A DNA stretch of 33,387 bases from Lachnospiraceae bacterium (lineage in GTDB: Bacteria > Bacillota > Clostridia > Lachnospirales > Lachnospiraceae): the NCBI GenBank assembly GCA_016288005.1, contig JAEEXY010000032.1:1-33387 (forward strand), written 5' to 3'. The notes under the pieces are model-generated. The model was not told the origin of the DNA, ran no database searches, and was given only the letters and a program-made list of their open reading frames with translations. The position numbers and the translations under genes are program-made. Within the stretch, counting starts at the first letter, position 1. Each line of letters starts with the position of its first letter. Below are positions 16,092 through 23,814 of this stretch, piece by piece.

Positions 16092-17261
16092 ATGAGCGGC
16101 AGAAAGAAAAACAGTTGGATCTGGTGGGTGATCATCGCCATCGCTCTCAGCAATATGGGACTGCTCGAAGGATTGTTCGGGCTGTTCGCAGGTGCGATCG
16201 GTATCGGGGTGTTCGGTATCGCGCTGTTTGCGATAATCAAGGCGATCAAGGCACTTACGGGATCCGGCAAAAACCAGAACCGGTATTATAATCCCAACCA
16301 GGCATACAATCCCGACCAGAGATATAATCCCAATCAGACATACAACCCCAACCGGACATATAATCCCAACCAGACCTATAATCAGGCGGGACAGCCCGGA
16401 CAGGCAGGTCAGGCGGGGTACGGCGGACAGGCAGGACAGCCCGGCCAGCCGGGACAGAATTATCAGACGTATAACGGAGCGGTGGATACCAGAGCCGGCA
16501 GCGGTTCGGCCAATCCCTACTCATCGACCTACAGATATTCTTATAACGGACGCCAGAACGATCAAAACGTCCAGACCGTGAAGGTAAGACCCGCGGACGA
16601 GCCGGTCAAGCTTTCGCGCAGGGAGAAGAGAAAGCTCCAGAAGCAGGCGGCCATGGAGGCTGAGCTCGCTAAGGCCAGGGCGGCCGAGCAGGCCAAGATC
16701 GACGCCGAGAAAAAGGCCGAGGAGCAGCGTAAGCTTCGCGAGCAGATGAAACAGGAGCAGGAGCAGTCGCTTATCGACAAGTATAAGGTCAACAAGCGCC
16801 CCCGCACCGGCGACAATGCCATCGATAAGATGCTCGATGAGGAAGAGAAGGCTATCGCCGAGATGAGACGTCTCGACGACGCGATAGAGGATGAGAAGGT
16901 ATCGGCGCAGATCGTTCACCTCGAGGATGTTACGACCAAGATCGTGGACTACGTGATACAGCATCCTTCCAAGAAAAACGCTGTCAGACGTTTCTTCAAC
17001 TATTATCTTCCCACCGCGGTCAAGCTTCTCAATTCCTATGACCACATGGATGACGCGGGCATTTCCGGAGCCAATATAGACGGCACCAAGGAGCAGGTCG
17101 AGGAGATGATGGATAAGGCGCTCGAAGCCTTTGATAAGCAGCTCGATTCGCTGTACGCGGATGAGGCCATGGATGTTTCGTCGGAGATCAAGGTCATGGA
17201 GAACCTGCTCGCGCAGGAGGGTCTCACCGACGAGATGAACATTACACAGTTGAAATTATAA
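16092..17261 (+). CDS. XpaC-like protein (5-bromo-4-chloroindolyl phosphate hydrolysis family) with N-terminal helices and repeat linker
   Basis: A 389-residue protein. Residues about 10-55 hold two hydrophobic stretches (WIWWVIIAIALSN and a Gly/Phe-rich LFGLFAGAIGIGVFGIALFA). A linker then has five YNPNQx hexapeptides (66-95) and a Gly/Gln/Pro-rich part. A long Lys/Glu/Ala coiled coil (170-225) precedes a C-terminal XpaC-like helical domain (DNAIDKMLDEEEKAIAEMRR, later YYLPTAVKLLNSY). XpaC and TelA are adjacent in many Firmicutes and are linked to envelope or toxic-anion stress, but their biochemistry is unclear. GGAG lies 14 bases before the ATG, rather far. The telA-like gene follows after 17 bases. 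Confidence 0.75.
   Translation: MSGRKKNSWIWWVIIAIALSNMGLLEGLFGLFAGAIGIGVFGIALFAIIKAIKALTGSGKNQNRYYNPNQAYNPDQRYNPNQTYNPNRTYNPNQTYNQAGQPGQAGQAGYGGQAGQPGQPGQNYQTYNGAVDTRAGSGSANPYSSTYRYSYNGRQNDQNVQTVKVRPADEPVKLSRREKRKLQKQAAMEAELAKARAAEQAKIDAEKKAEEQRKLREQMKQEQEQSLIDKYKVNKRPRTGDNAIDKMLDEEEKAIAEMRRLDDAIEDEKVSAQIVHLEDVTTKIVDYVIQHPSKKNAVRRFFNYYLPTAVKLLNSYDHMDDAGISGANIDGTKEQVEEMMDKALEAFDKQLDSLYADEAMDVSSEIKVMENLLAQEGLTDEMNITQLKL
16287..16376 (+). repeat. Five 18-bp tandem repeats encoding YNPNQx
   Basis: Units begin at 16287, 16305, 16323, 16341 and 16359, each coding Tyr-Asn-Pro-(Asn/Asp)-(Gln/Arg)-X, followed by a partial unit (YNQ). Synonymous differences between units indicate age or selection on the protein sequence. 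It forms an extended linker between membrane helices and coiled coil. Confidence 0.9.
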
Positions 17262-17278
17262 TGTAAAGGAGATATAAG

Positions 17279-18484
17279 ATGGACGACAATAACAACATTT
17301 CTTTAACACTTGAACCCGAGAACAATGCAGGCGTTGCGGCTCCCGATTTCGGTCTTACACTGAATCCCGTGCAGTCACCTTCGCTTGAGACACAGACACT
17401 CCAGCAGCAGGAGGAGGCCGAAAAGGAGAAAAAGCGTGAGGCCAACGCTGTAAAGCTCGACGAGTCCATGCTCACCGAGGCTGAGCGCAAGGTAGTCGAG
17501 GAGTTCAGCCAGAAGATCGATATCACCGATTCCAACCAGGTTATGAGCTACGGTTCTTCGGCTCAGAAGAATATCGCATCCTTCTCGGAGAGCGCTCTGA
17601 AGAATGTTAAGACACAGGACCTCGGCGAGATCGGTGAGGATCTGTCGGCTCTCGTTGTTCAGCTTAAGACCATGAATGAGGAAGAGAAGAAGGGCCTCAT
17701 GGGCTTCTTCCAGAAGAAAAAGCGTGACCTCGAGGCACTGAAGGCATCCTATGCCAAGGCTGAGGTTAACGTAGACAAGATCGTTGACAAGCTCGAGAGC
17801 CACCAGGTTACCCTGATGAAGGACATCGCGATGTTCGATCAGATGTATGACCTGAACCTCAAATATTATAAGGAGCTGACGATGTACATCATCGCCGGCA
17901 AGAAGAAGCTCGAGGCGGTACGTACCGGCGAGCTCGAGGAGCTCAGGAAAAAGGCTGAGCAGACCGGAGCGCAGGAGGACGCGCAGCGTTACAACGATAT
18001 GGCTAACCTCTGTGAGCGTTTCGAGAAGAAGCTCCATGACCTCGAACTGACCAGGATGATCTCGATCCAGCTCGGACCGCAGACCAGACTCCTCCAGAAC
18101 AACGATACACTCATGGTCGAGAAGATCCAGTCCTCGATCGTTAATACCATCCCGCTGTGGAAATCACAGATGGTACTCGCTCTCGGCATTGCGCACAGCC
18201 AGGAGGCTACAGCGGCTCAGTCGGCGGTTACCGAGATGACCAACCAGCTGCTTAAGAAAAACTCCGAGACCCTTAAGATGGCTACCATCCAGACGGCCAA
18301 GGAGGCTGAGCGCTCGATCGTTGACATCGAGACACTTAAGACAACCAATGAGAACCTTATCAATACCCTCGATGAGGTTATGAGAATACAGGCAGAGGGC
18401 AAGCAGAAGCGCAGAGAGGCAGAGGCCGAGCTCGGACGTATCGAGGGCGAGCTGAAGGCAAAGCTGCTTGAGCTCAAGAGCTGA
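17279..18484 (+). CDS. TelA-like toxic anion resistance family protein
   Basis: A 401-residue soluble, almost entirely helical protein. The diagnostic TelA stretch is present: LTRMISIQLGPQTRLLQNND, followed by KIQSSIVNTIPLWKSQMVLA (about residues 257-305). The N-terminal 60 residues are low complexity. The ATG has AAAGGAG eight bases upstream. Family members were named for tellurite resistance, but in Firmicutes they more generally accompany XpaC and envelope-stress genes. The pairing with the upstream XpaC-like gene supports a joint role, perhaps at the membrane, since XpaC carries the hydrophobic anchor. A hairpin follows in the 102-base gap before the amidase gene. Confidence 0.9.
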   Translation: MDDNNNISLTLEPENNAGVAAPDFGLTLNPVQSPSLETQTLQQQEEAEKEKKREANAVKLDESMLTEAERKVVEEFSQKIDITDSNQVMSYGSSAQKNIASFSESALKNVKTQDLGEIGEDLSALVVQLKTMNEEEKKGLMGFFQKKKRDLEALKASYAKAEVNVDKIVDKLESHQVTLMKDIAMFDQMYDLNLKYYKELTMYIIAGKKKLEAVRTGELEELRKKAEQTGAQEDAQRYNDMANLCERFEKKLHDLELTRMISIQLGPQTRLLQNNDTLMVEKIQSSIVNTIPLWKSQMVLALGIAHSQEATAAQSAVTEMTNQLLKKNSETLKMATIQTAKEAERSIVDIETLKTTNENLINTLDEVMRIQAEGKQKRREAEAELGRIEGELKAKLLELKS

Positions 18485-18529
18485 GGACAGCGTGCACGGT
18501 TCCCCGGCATAATCGCATCAACAGACAGA

Positions 18530-18563
18530 CCTTAAGCGGGAGATGAACAGTCCCCGCTTTAGG
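18530..18563 (+). promoter_or_regulatory. Hairpin between telA-like and amidase genes
   Basis: CCTTAAGCGGG (18530-18540) pairs with CCCGCTTTAGG (18553-18563) with one mismatch. It ends 23 bases before the amidase start and overlaps no T-run longer than three, so it is either a weak terminator or a leader structure. Confidence 0.5.
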
Positions 18564-18586
18564 TTCGTTAATGGAGAAATATTACG

Positions 18587-19597
18587 ATGAATGAGCTGAT
18601 TAAAAGGATCGCGATCATCGCGGCCATATTCCTCGGAGCGGTAGTGATCATGTCGCTGGCGGCAAAGGTAATGATGCGTGCGGATGAGAAGGCGGCAGGT
18701 TCGGTGCCTGTCACCGACGGAGCATCGGTGACAGGCACCGAACCTGCAGGCACCGAGCCCGGAGGCGCGTCAGCGGACGATCAGGCAGGCAGCGATGCTG
18801 CGCAGGCAGGTAATGATACCGCACAGACGGATACCGATGCAGCACAGGCGGGTACCGATGCAGCACAGACGGGAGACGGTACTTCGGACGGCACGGATAC
18901 TGCGCCCACAGGCACAGCCGATGCTGCGGTGACAGGCACCGAGCCCGAGCCTACGTCCGTTCCTGCGGGCAAGCACACCGTCGTAATAGACGCGGCGCAT
19001 CAGGCGACCAATGTCAGCGAAAAGGAGCCTATCGGCCCCGGAGCGACCCAGACCAAGGTTAAGGTCACTTCCGGCGCGGAGGGCACGGCGACCGATACTC
19101 CCGAGTATAAGATGACTCTCGAGGTATCGCTGATGCTGCGCGATGAGCTGGTTAAGCGCGGCTACGGTGTATATATGATCCGTGAGACCAACGATGTCTC
19201 GATCAGCGACGCGGAGCGCGCGAGGCTCGCGAACATCAACGGCGAGATCGTTCTCCATATCCACGGCAATGCCGATGAGAACGAGGGCATAAAGGGCATC
19301 ATGGCTTTCTGCCCTTCGGATGACAACGAATTTGTTTCAAAGCAGCTGGCCGAGAAATGTAAGACGCTCTGCCGGGACATCCTTTCCGAAATGGAAGCCG
19401 AGACCGGAGCCAAGAACTGGGGCGCTATCGGACACAACGGCCTTACCGCCCTTAACTGGACGAATATACCCGCAGCGCATGTCGAGCTCGGGTATCTGTC
19501 GAACGCTGAGGAGGACAGGCTGCTGCAGACCGCGGAGTACAGGGAGAAGCTGGTACGCGGCATAGCGGACGGCATAGACAAGTATTTCGGAGACTGA
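18587..19597 (+). CDS. N-acetylmuramoyl-L-alanine amidase (Amidase_3), membrane-anchored
   Basis: A 336-residue cell-wall hydrolase that cleaves the bond between muramic acid and the stem peptide. One N-terminal hydrophobic helix (about 6-26) anchors or exports it. A low-complexity linker (38-128, Ala/Asp/Gly/Thr) follows, then the catalytic domain (129-336). Expected zinc ligands are H138 (VVIDAAHQ, in place of the usual DPGHG), E173 (PEYKMTL) and H226 (LHIHGNA), with catalytic E300 (HVELGYLSN). The domain resembles Lachnospiraceae Amidase_3 members that also carry a PEYK motif. The linker DNA contains a 23-bp palindrome and four 21-bp tandem repeats, which suggest rapid linker evolution. 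GGAG lies 11 bases before the ATG. Confidence 0.88.
   Translation: MNELIKRIAIIAAIFLGAVVIMSLAAKVMMRADEKAAGSVPVTDGASVTGTEPAGTEPGGASADDQAGSDAAQAGNDTAQTDTDAAQAGTDAAQTGDGTSDGTDTAPTGTADAAVTGTEPEPTSVPAGKHTVVIDAAHQATNVSEKEPIGPGATQTKVKVTSGAEGTATDTPEYKMTLEVSLMLRDELVKRGYGVYMIRETNDVSISDAERARLANINGEIVLHIHGNADENEGIKGIMAFCPSDDNEFVSKQLAEKCKTLCRDILSEMEAETGAKNWGAIGHNGLTALNWTNIPAAHVELGYLSNAEEDRLLQTAEYREKLVRGIADGIDKYFGD
18695..18747. repeat. 23-bp perfect inverted repeat inside the amidase coding sequence
   Basis: The arm at 18695-18717 is the exact reverse complement of 18725-18747 around the 7-base loop CGGAGCA. The core GGTGCCTGTCACC / GGTGACAGGCACC recurs once more, as a single arm, at 18928-18940. The translated peptide is GSVPVTDGASVTGTEPAG, in the disordered linker. 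The structure resembles a REP- or MITE-like palindrome that landed in frame. Confidence 0.9.
18785..18868 (+). repeat. Four 21-bp tandem repeats in the amidase linker
   Basis: Heptapeptide units AGSDAAQ, AGNDTAQ, TDTDAAQ and AGTDAAQ are encoded from 18785, 18806, 18827 and 18848. The last two DNA units are nearly identical, indicating recent duplication. They lengthen the wall-spanning linker. Confidence 0.85.
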
Positions 19598-19615
19598 TGA
19601 CAGGAGACAATTGAA

Positions 19616-20290
19616 TTGGCTGCGATAACAGGAGAGTGGCAGAGAGTGCTCGAGCCCGAGTTCGCGAAGCCCTATTACAGACAGTTATACAATTTTGTCC
19701 GTGAGGAGTATTCGAAAAGAGTGATATTCCCGCCTTCGGACGATATTTTCAACGCACTGGCGTACACGCCCCTGGAGAAGGTCAAATGCGTGATCCTCGG
19801 GCAGGACCCGTATCATGAGGTTCATCAGGCGCACGGGCTGTGTTTTTCGGTACTTCCGGGGAATCCGCCGCCGCCCTCGCTGGTCAATATCTACAAGGAG
19901 CTCGCGGACGATCTCGGCTGCTATACGCCCAATAACGGGTATCTCAAAAAGTGGGCCGATCAGGGAGTGCTGTTGCTGAACACGGTGCTCACGGTCAGGG
20001 AGCATGCGGCAAACTCGCACCAGGGTCACGGCTGGGAGCAGCTGACCGACGCGATCATTGCTGCGGTAAACAGGATCGACAGACCCGTGGTATTTCTGCT
20101 CTGGGGTTCGCCCGCGCAGAAAAAGGCCGCGATGCTCGACAATCCCAAACATCTGGTACTTAAGGCCGCGCATCCTTCGCCGCTTTCGGCGTACAGAGGC
20201 TTTTTCGGATGCAGGCATTTCAGCAAAGCCAATGATTTCCTTACATCGCACGGAGAGACTGCCATCGACTGGCAGATAGAGAATATATGA
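19616..20290 (+). CDS. ung: Uracil-DNA glycosylase, family 1
   Basis: Removes uracil from DNA as the first step of base-excision repair. The 224-residue protein has the family length. The water-activating motif GQDPYH is at 62-67 (catalytic D64) and the leucine-loop motif HPSPLS at 186-191. The substrate-pocket region VLLLNTVLTV precedes it. The only workable start is TTG at 19616, with AGGAG nine bases upstream. No in-frame ATG precedes the conserved N-terminal residues. It follows the amidase stop by 18 bases, and its own stop overlaps the next gene (ATGA), so it is part of a compact transcription unit. Confidence 0.96.
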   Translation: MAAITGEWQRVLEPEFAKPYYRQLYNFVREEYSKRVIFPPSDDIFNALAYTPLEKVKCVILGQDPYHEVHQAHGLCFSVLPGNPPPPSLVNIYKELADDLGCYTPNNGYLKKWADQGVLLLNTVLTVREHAANSHQGHGWEQLTDAIIAAVNRIDRPVVFLLWGSPAQKKAAMLDNPKHLVLKAAHPSPLSAYRGFFGCRHFSKANDFLTSHGETAIDWQIENI

Positions 20291-20919
20291 TCAAAAATAT
20301 AGTATTTGATATAGGCAATGTGCTCGCCGCTTTCAGGTGGAGAGATTATATAAAGGAGCTCGGGTTTACCGATGAGGCCGAGTGGCAGCCGGGCGGCAAG
20401 GCATGGCGTCTTGCGGCAGCGACCACGAAAAACGCGCTCTGGAGAGAGGTCGACCGAGGAGTGATGCCGCTCGACGATATCATTACCGCGATGATCGCGA
20501 CGGACCCTGAGATGGAGGACGCTATCAGGCTGTTTTTCGCGGACCGCAGGCGGCTCGTCATGGAGTACGATTATTCCGCGGGGTGGATATCGGAGCTTAA
20601 GAGCAGGGGTTATAAGGTCTATCTGCTCTCAAACTATTCCGAGGACCATTACGAGTATATCAGCACGCACTTCAAGTTCTTCGGACTTGAGGACGGACGC
20701 GTGATCTCATGGCAGGAAAAGGTCTTAAAGCCCGATGCGCGCATCTATAATATCCTGCTCGACAGATACGGACTTAAAGCAGATGAGTGCGTATTCCTCG
20801 ACGATACTTCCGAGAATATCGACGGTGCTGCGGCAGTCGGCATGCAGGGCATCGTATTTAAGGATTACGCGCAGGGCAGGGCAGAGCTCGAGGCGCTGCT
20901 CGGGCAGAAACGGAGTTAA
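20287..20919 (+). CDS. HAD-superfamily phosphatase (subfamily IA, YihX-like)
   Basis: A 210-residue hydrolase, probably a sugar-phosphate or nucleotide phosphatase. Motif I is VFDIGNVL: the nucleophile D8 is present and the usual second Asp is replaced by Gly, as is common in YihX-type proteins. Motif II is LLSN (S115), motif III is VLKPD (K148) and motif IV is FLDDTSENI (D172, D173). A helical cap occupies about 15-95. The ATG overlaps the ung stop by four bases, so translation is coupled. The AroC-like gene starts one base after this stop. Substrate cannot be predicted from sequence. Confidence 0.9.
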   Translation: MIKNIVFDIGNVLAAFRWRDYIKELGFTDEAEWQPGGKAWRLAAATTKNALWREVDRGVMPLDDIITAMIATDPEMEDAIRLFFADRRRLVMEYDYSAGWISELKSRGYKVYLLSNYSEDHYEYISTHFKFFGLEDGRVISWQEKVLKPDARIYNILLDRYGLKADECVFLDDTSENIDGAAAVGMQGIVFKDYAQGRAELEALLGQKRS

Positions 20920-20920
20920 T

Positions 20921-22000
20921 ATGGCAGGAGCTACATTCGGGAAGAATTTCAGCATAACCTCATGGGTCGAGACCGGAGGCAACGGGATCGGAGTGGTGAT
21001 CGACGGAGTGCCTGCGGGACTCGAGCTCGGCGAGAACGATATCCAGGCTTACATGAACCGCAGGAGACCGACCGCGGCGTGTCTGTTCGCGAGACGCCAC
21101 GAGAATGATTTCGTGACGGTCAATTCGGGACTGCAGAACGGCGTCACCAACGGTACGCCTCTTTCGATGACGATCATCAATTCCGCGATCAAATACAGGC
21201 CCGGCGAGGAGGAGCGTTTTATCTACCGTCCGGGGACCGGAGACGCGGCTTACGAGGCAAAGTTCGGCATGGCCCGCCGTGTTACCGACCGCGACAATGC
21301 GGCGCGTACGGCAGCGGGTGCCGTGGCCACGGCGATCCTTAATAAGCTCGGCATTACTTTCTGTTCGTATGTGAGGTCCATAGGACCCGTTTCGATAAAG
21401 TACGGCAACTGTTCGCTCGACGTTCTGAAAACGAGTCCGGTGAACATGCCCGACGCCGAGGCTTCGGAAAAGGCTGTGGAGTACTTAAAGGAGCTGGCCG
21501 CAGAGAAGAATACCGCAGGCGGAGTAGCGGAGCTTATTATCTCGGGTGTTCCCGCAGGCATAGGCTCGCCTTTCTTTGGCAAGCTCGATGCGAGACTCGC
21601 GGCGGCGATCATGTCGATAGATCTCGTTCGCGGCGTGGAGTTCGGCGACGGTTTCGCGATCGCGGGACAGCAGGGCAGCGGCGCATCCGACGGATTTGCG
21701 ATAGAGAGCGGCGTGGTAAAGACTTCGAATCATTCCGGCGGAGTGCTTTCAGGTGTATCCGACGGCTCTGAGATCATCCTGCGCGCGGCATTCGCGCCTT
21801 CGCCTCTGACAGGCATTAAGATGAACTCGATAGACAGTGACGGCGGCACGGCAGAGCTCGAGCTCGCGGACGCGGCTGAGACCACCACGGTGCCCAGATC
21901 GGTGGTAGTGGTCGAGTCGATGGCGGCGGTGACCATACTCGATCTGCTGTTTGAGAACATGCATTCAAAGATTTCCGGCATCATTGATTTTTATAAATAA
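20921..22000 (+). CDS. Chorismate synthase homologue (AroC fold) lacking signature catalytic residues
   Basis: A 359-residue protein, collinear with chorismate synthase (the last shikimate-pathway step, FMN-dependent) from end to end. Examples are GIGVVIDGVPAGL near the N-terminus, NGTPLSMTIIN (78-88), and NHSGGVLSGVSDGSEI and VPRSVVVVESMAA near the C-terminus. The active-site signatures are altered: GESHG becomes VETGG (16-20), RPGHAD becomes RPGTGD (103-108), the SARET region becomes TDRDN (122-126), and GRHDP becomes DAAET (317-321). Both conserved catalytic histidines are lost. I therefore avoid the aroC symbol. It is most likely a paralogue with a new or non-catalytic role. The start is set by CGGAG six bases upstream and by family alignment; the longer open frame from 20735 overlaps the HAD gene. 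Confidence 0.85.
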   Translation: MAGATFGKNFSITSWVETGGNGIGVVIDGVPAGLELGENDIQAYMNRRRPTAACLFARRHENDFVTVNSGLQNGVTNGTPLSMTIINSAIKYRPGEEERFIYRPGTGDAAYEAKFGMARRVTDRDNAARTAAGAVATAILNKLGITFCSYVRSIGPVSIKYGNCSLDVLKTSPVNMPDAEASEKAVEYLKELAAEKNTAGGVAELIISGVPAGIGSPFFGKLDARLAAAIMSIDLVRGVEFGDGFAIAGQQGSGASDGFAIESGVVKTSNHSGGVLSGVSDGSEIILRAAFAPSPLTGIKMNSIDSDGGTAELELADAAETTTVPRSVVVVESMAAVTILDLLFENMHSKISGIIDFYK

Positions 22001-22036
22001 TGACCCTGACTTAAGGGTAGAAAAGCGTAACTGCGA

Positions 22037-23461
22037 ATGGCTGAAGCTAAGCGAAAGGAGAAGGCTGTGGGGAGGCTGATAGCTACAATCAAATACGGTT
22101 CGGCGAAAACCAGATTTTTCCTCCTGGCAGTCTTTGTGCTGGTGGCAGGAGGTCTGGCGCTCGCGATCTACGGAGGCATCACTTATGAACTCTGGGCGCT
22201 CGCTGTGGGCGCGCTGGCTATAATAGTCGGCCTGATGATGGTTTTCTTGGCAAATTTCGTATCACAGGACGTGGACGATGACGATGAGGACGATGAGGAC
22301 GAACGTCCCCGCGGCAGTAAGACCGGGAACGGCCGCCGCAGCAGTATGACCGAAGAGACCGATGAGGACGGAGACGACGGCTACGACGATGACGGCGAGG
22401 ACCGTACGAAGCGCATCCGGCACAGGAAAGAAGAGGTCGGCGGCGACTCAAAGATCGTCAGCATAGAGTATGACGAGGAAGAGGAACTCCCCGATGATGA
22501 CGGCGATGAGGACGATGAGTCTGGATCGGGATTTTTCTCATTTTTCAGGAGACGCAGGAGACGTAAGCGCCGCAGGGCCAAAGCCGGCAGGGACGAGCTC
22601 GATATCCGTCCGGCCAGGAGCTTTGACGAGGACGGCGGCGACGAGGCTGCGGGTGCGCCAGGGAATCGAGAGTCGCGCGCGGAGCGTGATGCCCGCGCTG
22701 CCAAAGAGGCCCGCATAGACCGCATGCTCCGTGACGAGAACGAGCAGATGGCGCTGTACACGCCCATTCTGTACAGGCAGCTGCTCCACCGCTATAAGGT
22801 CAAAAAGGATTTCGTGCCGGTCATCATAGACGACTCGAAAAAGTTTGACACGGCCCGTACCCCGGCGCTGGTCTGGATGAAGAAAAAGATCGTCTATTTC
22901 CTGCTGATGGAGGGCAACGAGAGAGTAGAGAGCATGCCGCTCTCACAGTTCTTGAACGTTACCTACAGATCGGAGGTCAAAGAAGAGAATCTGGACGCCT
23001 ATAACCGCATCAGGAACGATATGGGCATTTACGAGCAGTTTGAGGATGTGATGCCTACATTCAACTCATTCACGAACAGGATGGGCATTACGAATTACAC
23101 CAAAAATCAGTATGTGCTCGGCGGTATCGTAGCCGTGACTCCGAGGTCAATGAGAGCCCTGCGCGCGAAGTACAAGTTCGACATGCACATCTACGATTCG
23201 CTCAAGCTCGAGGGTGAGCACAGCATCTACTTCAAGCGCGCGTTTGAGGCGAGACTCCTCTGGATCGATCAGGTCATCGGGCAGCAGGAGTACCAGAACA
23301 TCATCGGCGCGATCCTGCAGCAGATGGTTGACGACACATCCATGTCACGATATGATTTTCTTGACAATCTCGAGCAGATGATACAGAACAGGCTGATCAC
23401 CGACGAATATGCCGATTACTACATGCAGCAGAGACAGCGTGCTGACAGGGGCAGACGGTGA
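22037..23461 (+). CDS. Membrane protein with acidic and Arg-rich linker, function unknown
   Basis: A 474-residue protein I do not recognise. Two hydrophobic segments lie at about 27-48 and 51-72. A very acidic stretch follows (77-165, runs of Asp/Glu such as DDDDEDDEDE), then FFSFFRRRRRRKRRR (about 167-181), which may be a membrane-surface amphipathic segment, then a charged region to about 235. The C-terminal 240 residues look globular and mixed alpha/beta (YTPILYRQLLHRYKVKKDFV, and later FKRAFEARLLWIDQVIGQQE). The ribosome site is weak. It follows the AroC homologue by 36 bases, which contain only a small CCCT/AGGG hairpin, and may belong to the same unit. Confidence 0.7.
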   Translation: MAEAKRKEKAVGRLIATIKYGSAKTRFFLLAVFVLVAGGLALAIYGGITYELWALAVGALAIIVGLMMVFLANFVSQDVDDDDEDDEDERPRGSKTGNGRRSSMTEETDEDGDDGYDDDGEDRTKRIRHRKEEVGGDSKIVSIEYDEEEELPDDDGDEDDESGSGFFSFFRRRRRRKRRRAKAGRDELDIRPARSFDEDGGDEAAGAPGNRESRAERDARAAKEARIDRMLRDENEQMALYTPILYRQLLHRYKVKKDFVPVIIDDSKKFDTARTPALVWMKKKIVYFLLMEGNERVESMPLSQFLNVTYRSEVKEENLDAYNRIRNDMGIYEQFEDVMPTFNSFTNRMGITNYTKNQYVLGGIVAVTPRSMRALRAKYKFDMHIYDSLKLEGEHSIYFKRAFEARLLWIDQVIGQQEYQNIIGAILQQMVDDTSMSRYDFLDNLEQMIQNRLITDEYADYYMQQRQRADRGRR

Positions 23462-23471
23462 GCGGATATTG

Positions 23472-23480
23472 TGATATAAT
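23472..23480 (+). promoter_or_regulatory. Possible extended -10 promoter element
   Basis: TGATATAAT (TG at 23472-23473, TATAAT 23475-23480) forms an extended -10, but no -35 is found at 17 bases. It lies 60 bases before the small gene at 23541. The leader also holds a 6-bp hairpin, GTGCCC (23503-23508) / GGGCAC (23520-23525). Confidence 0.4.
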
Positions 23481-23540
23481 ACTTACGAGATTAATTTAAC
23501 GTGTGCCCGGAGCGGTATTGGGCACGGATCGGAGAAGCCT

Positions 23541-23801
23541 ATGGCAGAGCAGAACAATAACGGCGGTGAGCCTCAGATCCCGCAGGTACTTGCGGATTTT
23601 CTCGATGCGGAGACCGTGGAGGAAAAGCACAGGATACTCGAGGAGCATGCGGGCGAGGTGGATGAGCATATGGTGCTCAACATGGAGATATCCCTGGATA
23701 TCGTCTCGGACGGCAAGCAGAGCCTCGACGACAGGATAGGGTATATACTCTATTACCTGAGGACCAGGAGCCGCTTTGAGGGCACGAGACTGAGATTTTA
23801 A
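23541..23801 (+). CDS. Small acidic protein, function unknown
   Basis: An 86-residue soluble, probably helical protein (IPQVLADFLDAETVEEKHRI near the start). No signal peptide or membrane segment is seen. The start has GGAG six bases upstream, and a possible extended -10 box precedes it. It is convergent with the glycosyltransferase gene and separated from it by the large palindrome. No family is recognised. Confidence 0.6.
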   Translation: MAEQNNNGGEPQIPQVLADFLDAETVEEKHRILEEHAGEVDEHMVLNMEISLDIVSDGKQSLDDRIGYILYYLRTRSRFEGTRLRF

Positions 23802-23814
23802 GCTATAATACATG

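Noticed and set aside
16287..16376. Possible CRISPR-like array
   Set aside because: The 18-bp units are contiguous without spacers and encode an in-frame peptide repeat.
19685..20251. Minus-strand open frame of 188 codons opposite ung
   Set aside because: It is a shadow of the highly conserved uracil-DNA glycosylase gene.
20735..20920. N-terminal extension of the chorismate synthase homologue
   Set aside because: It overlaps the HAD gene in another frame; family alignment and the ribosome site place the start at 20921.
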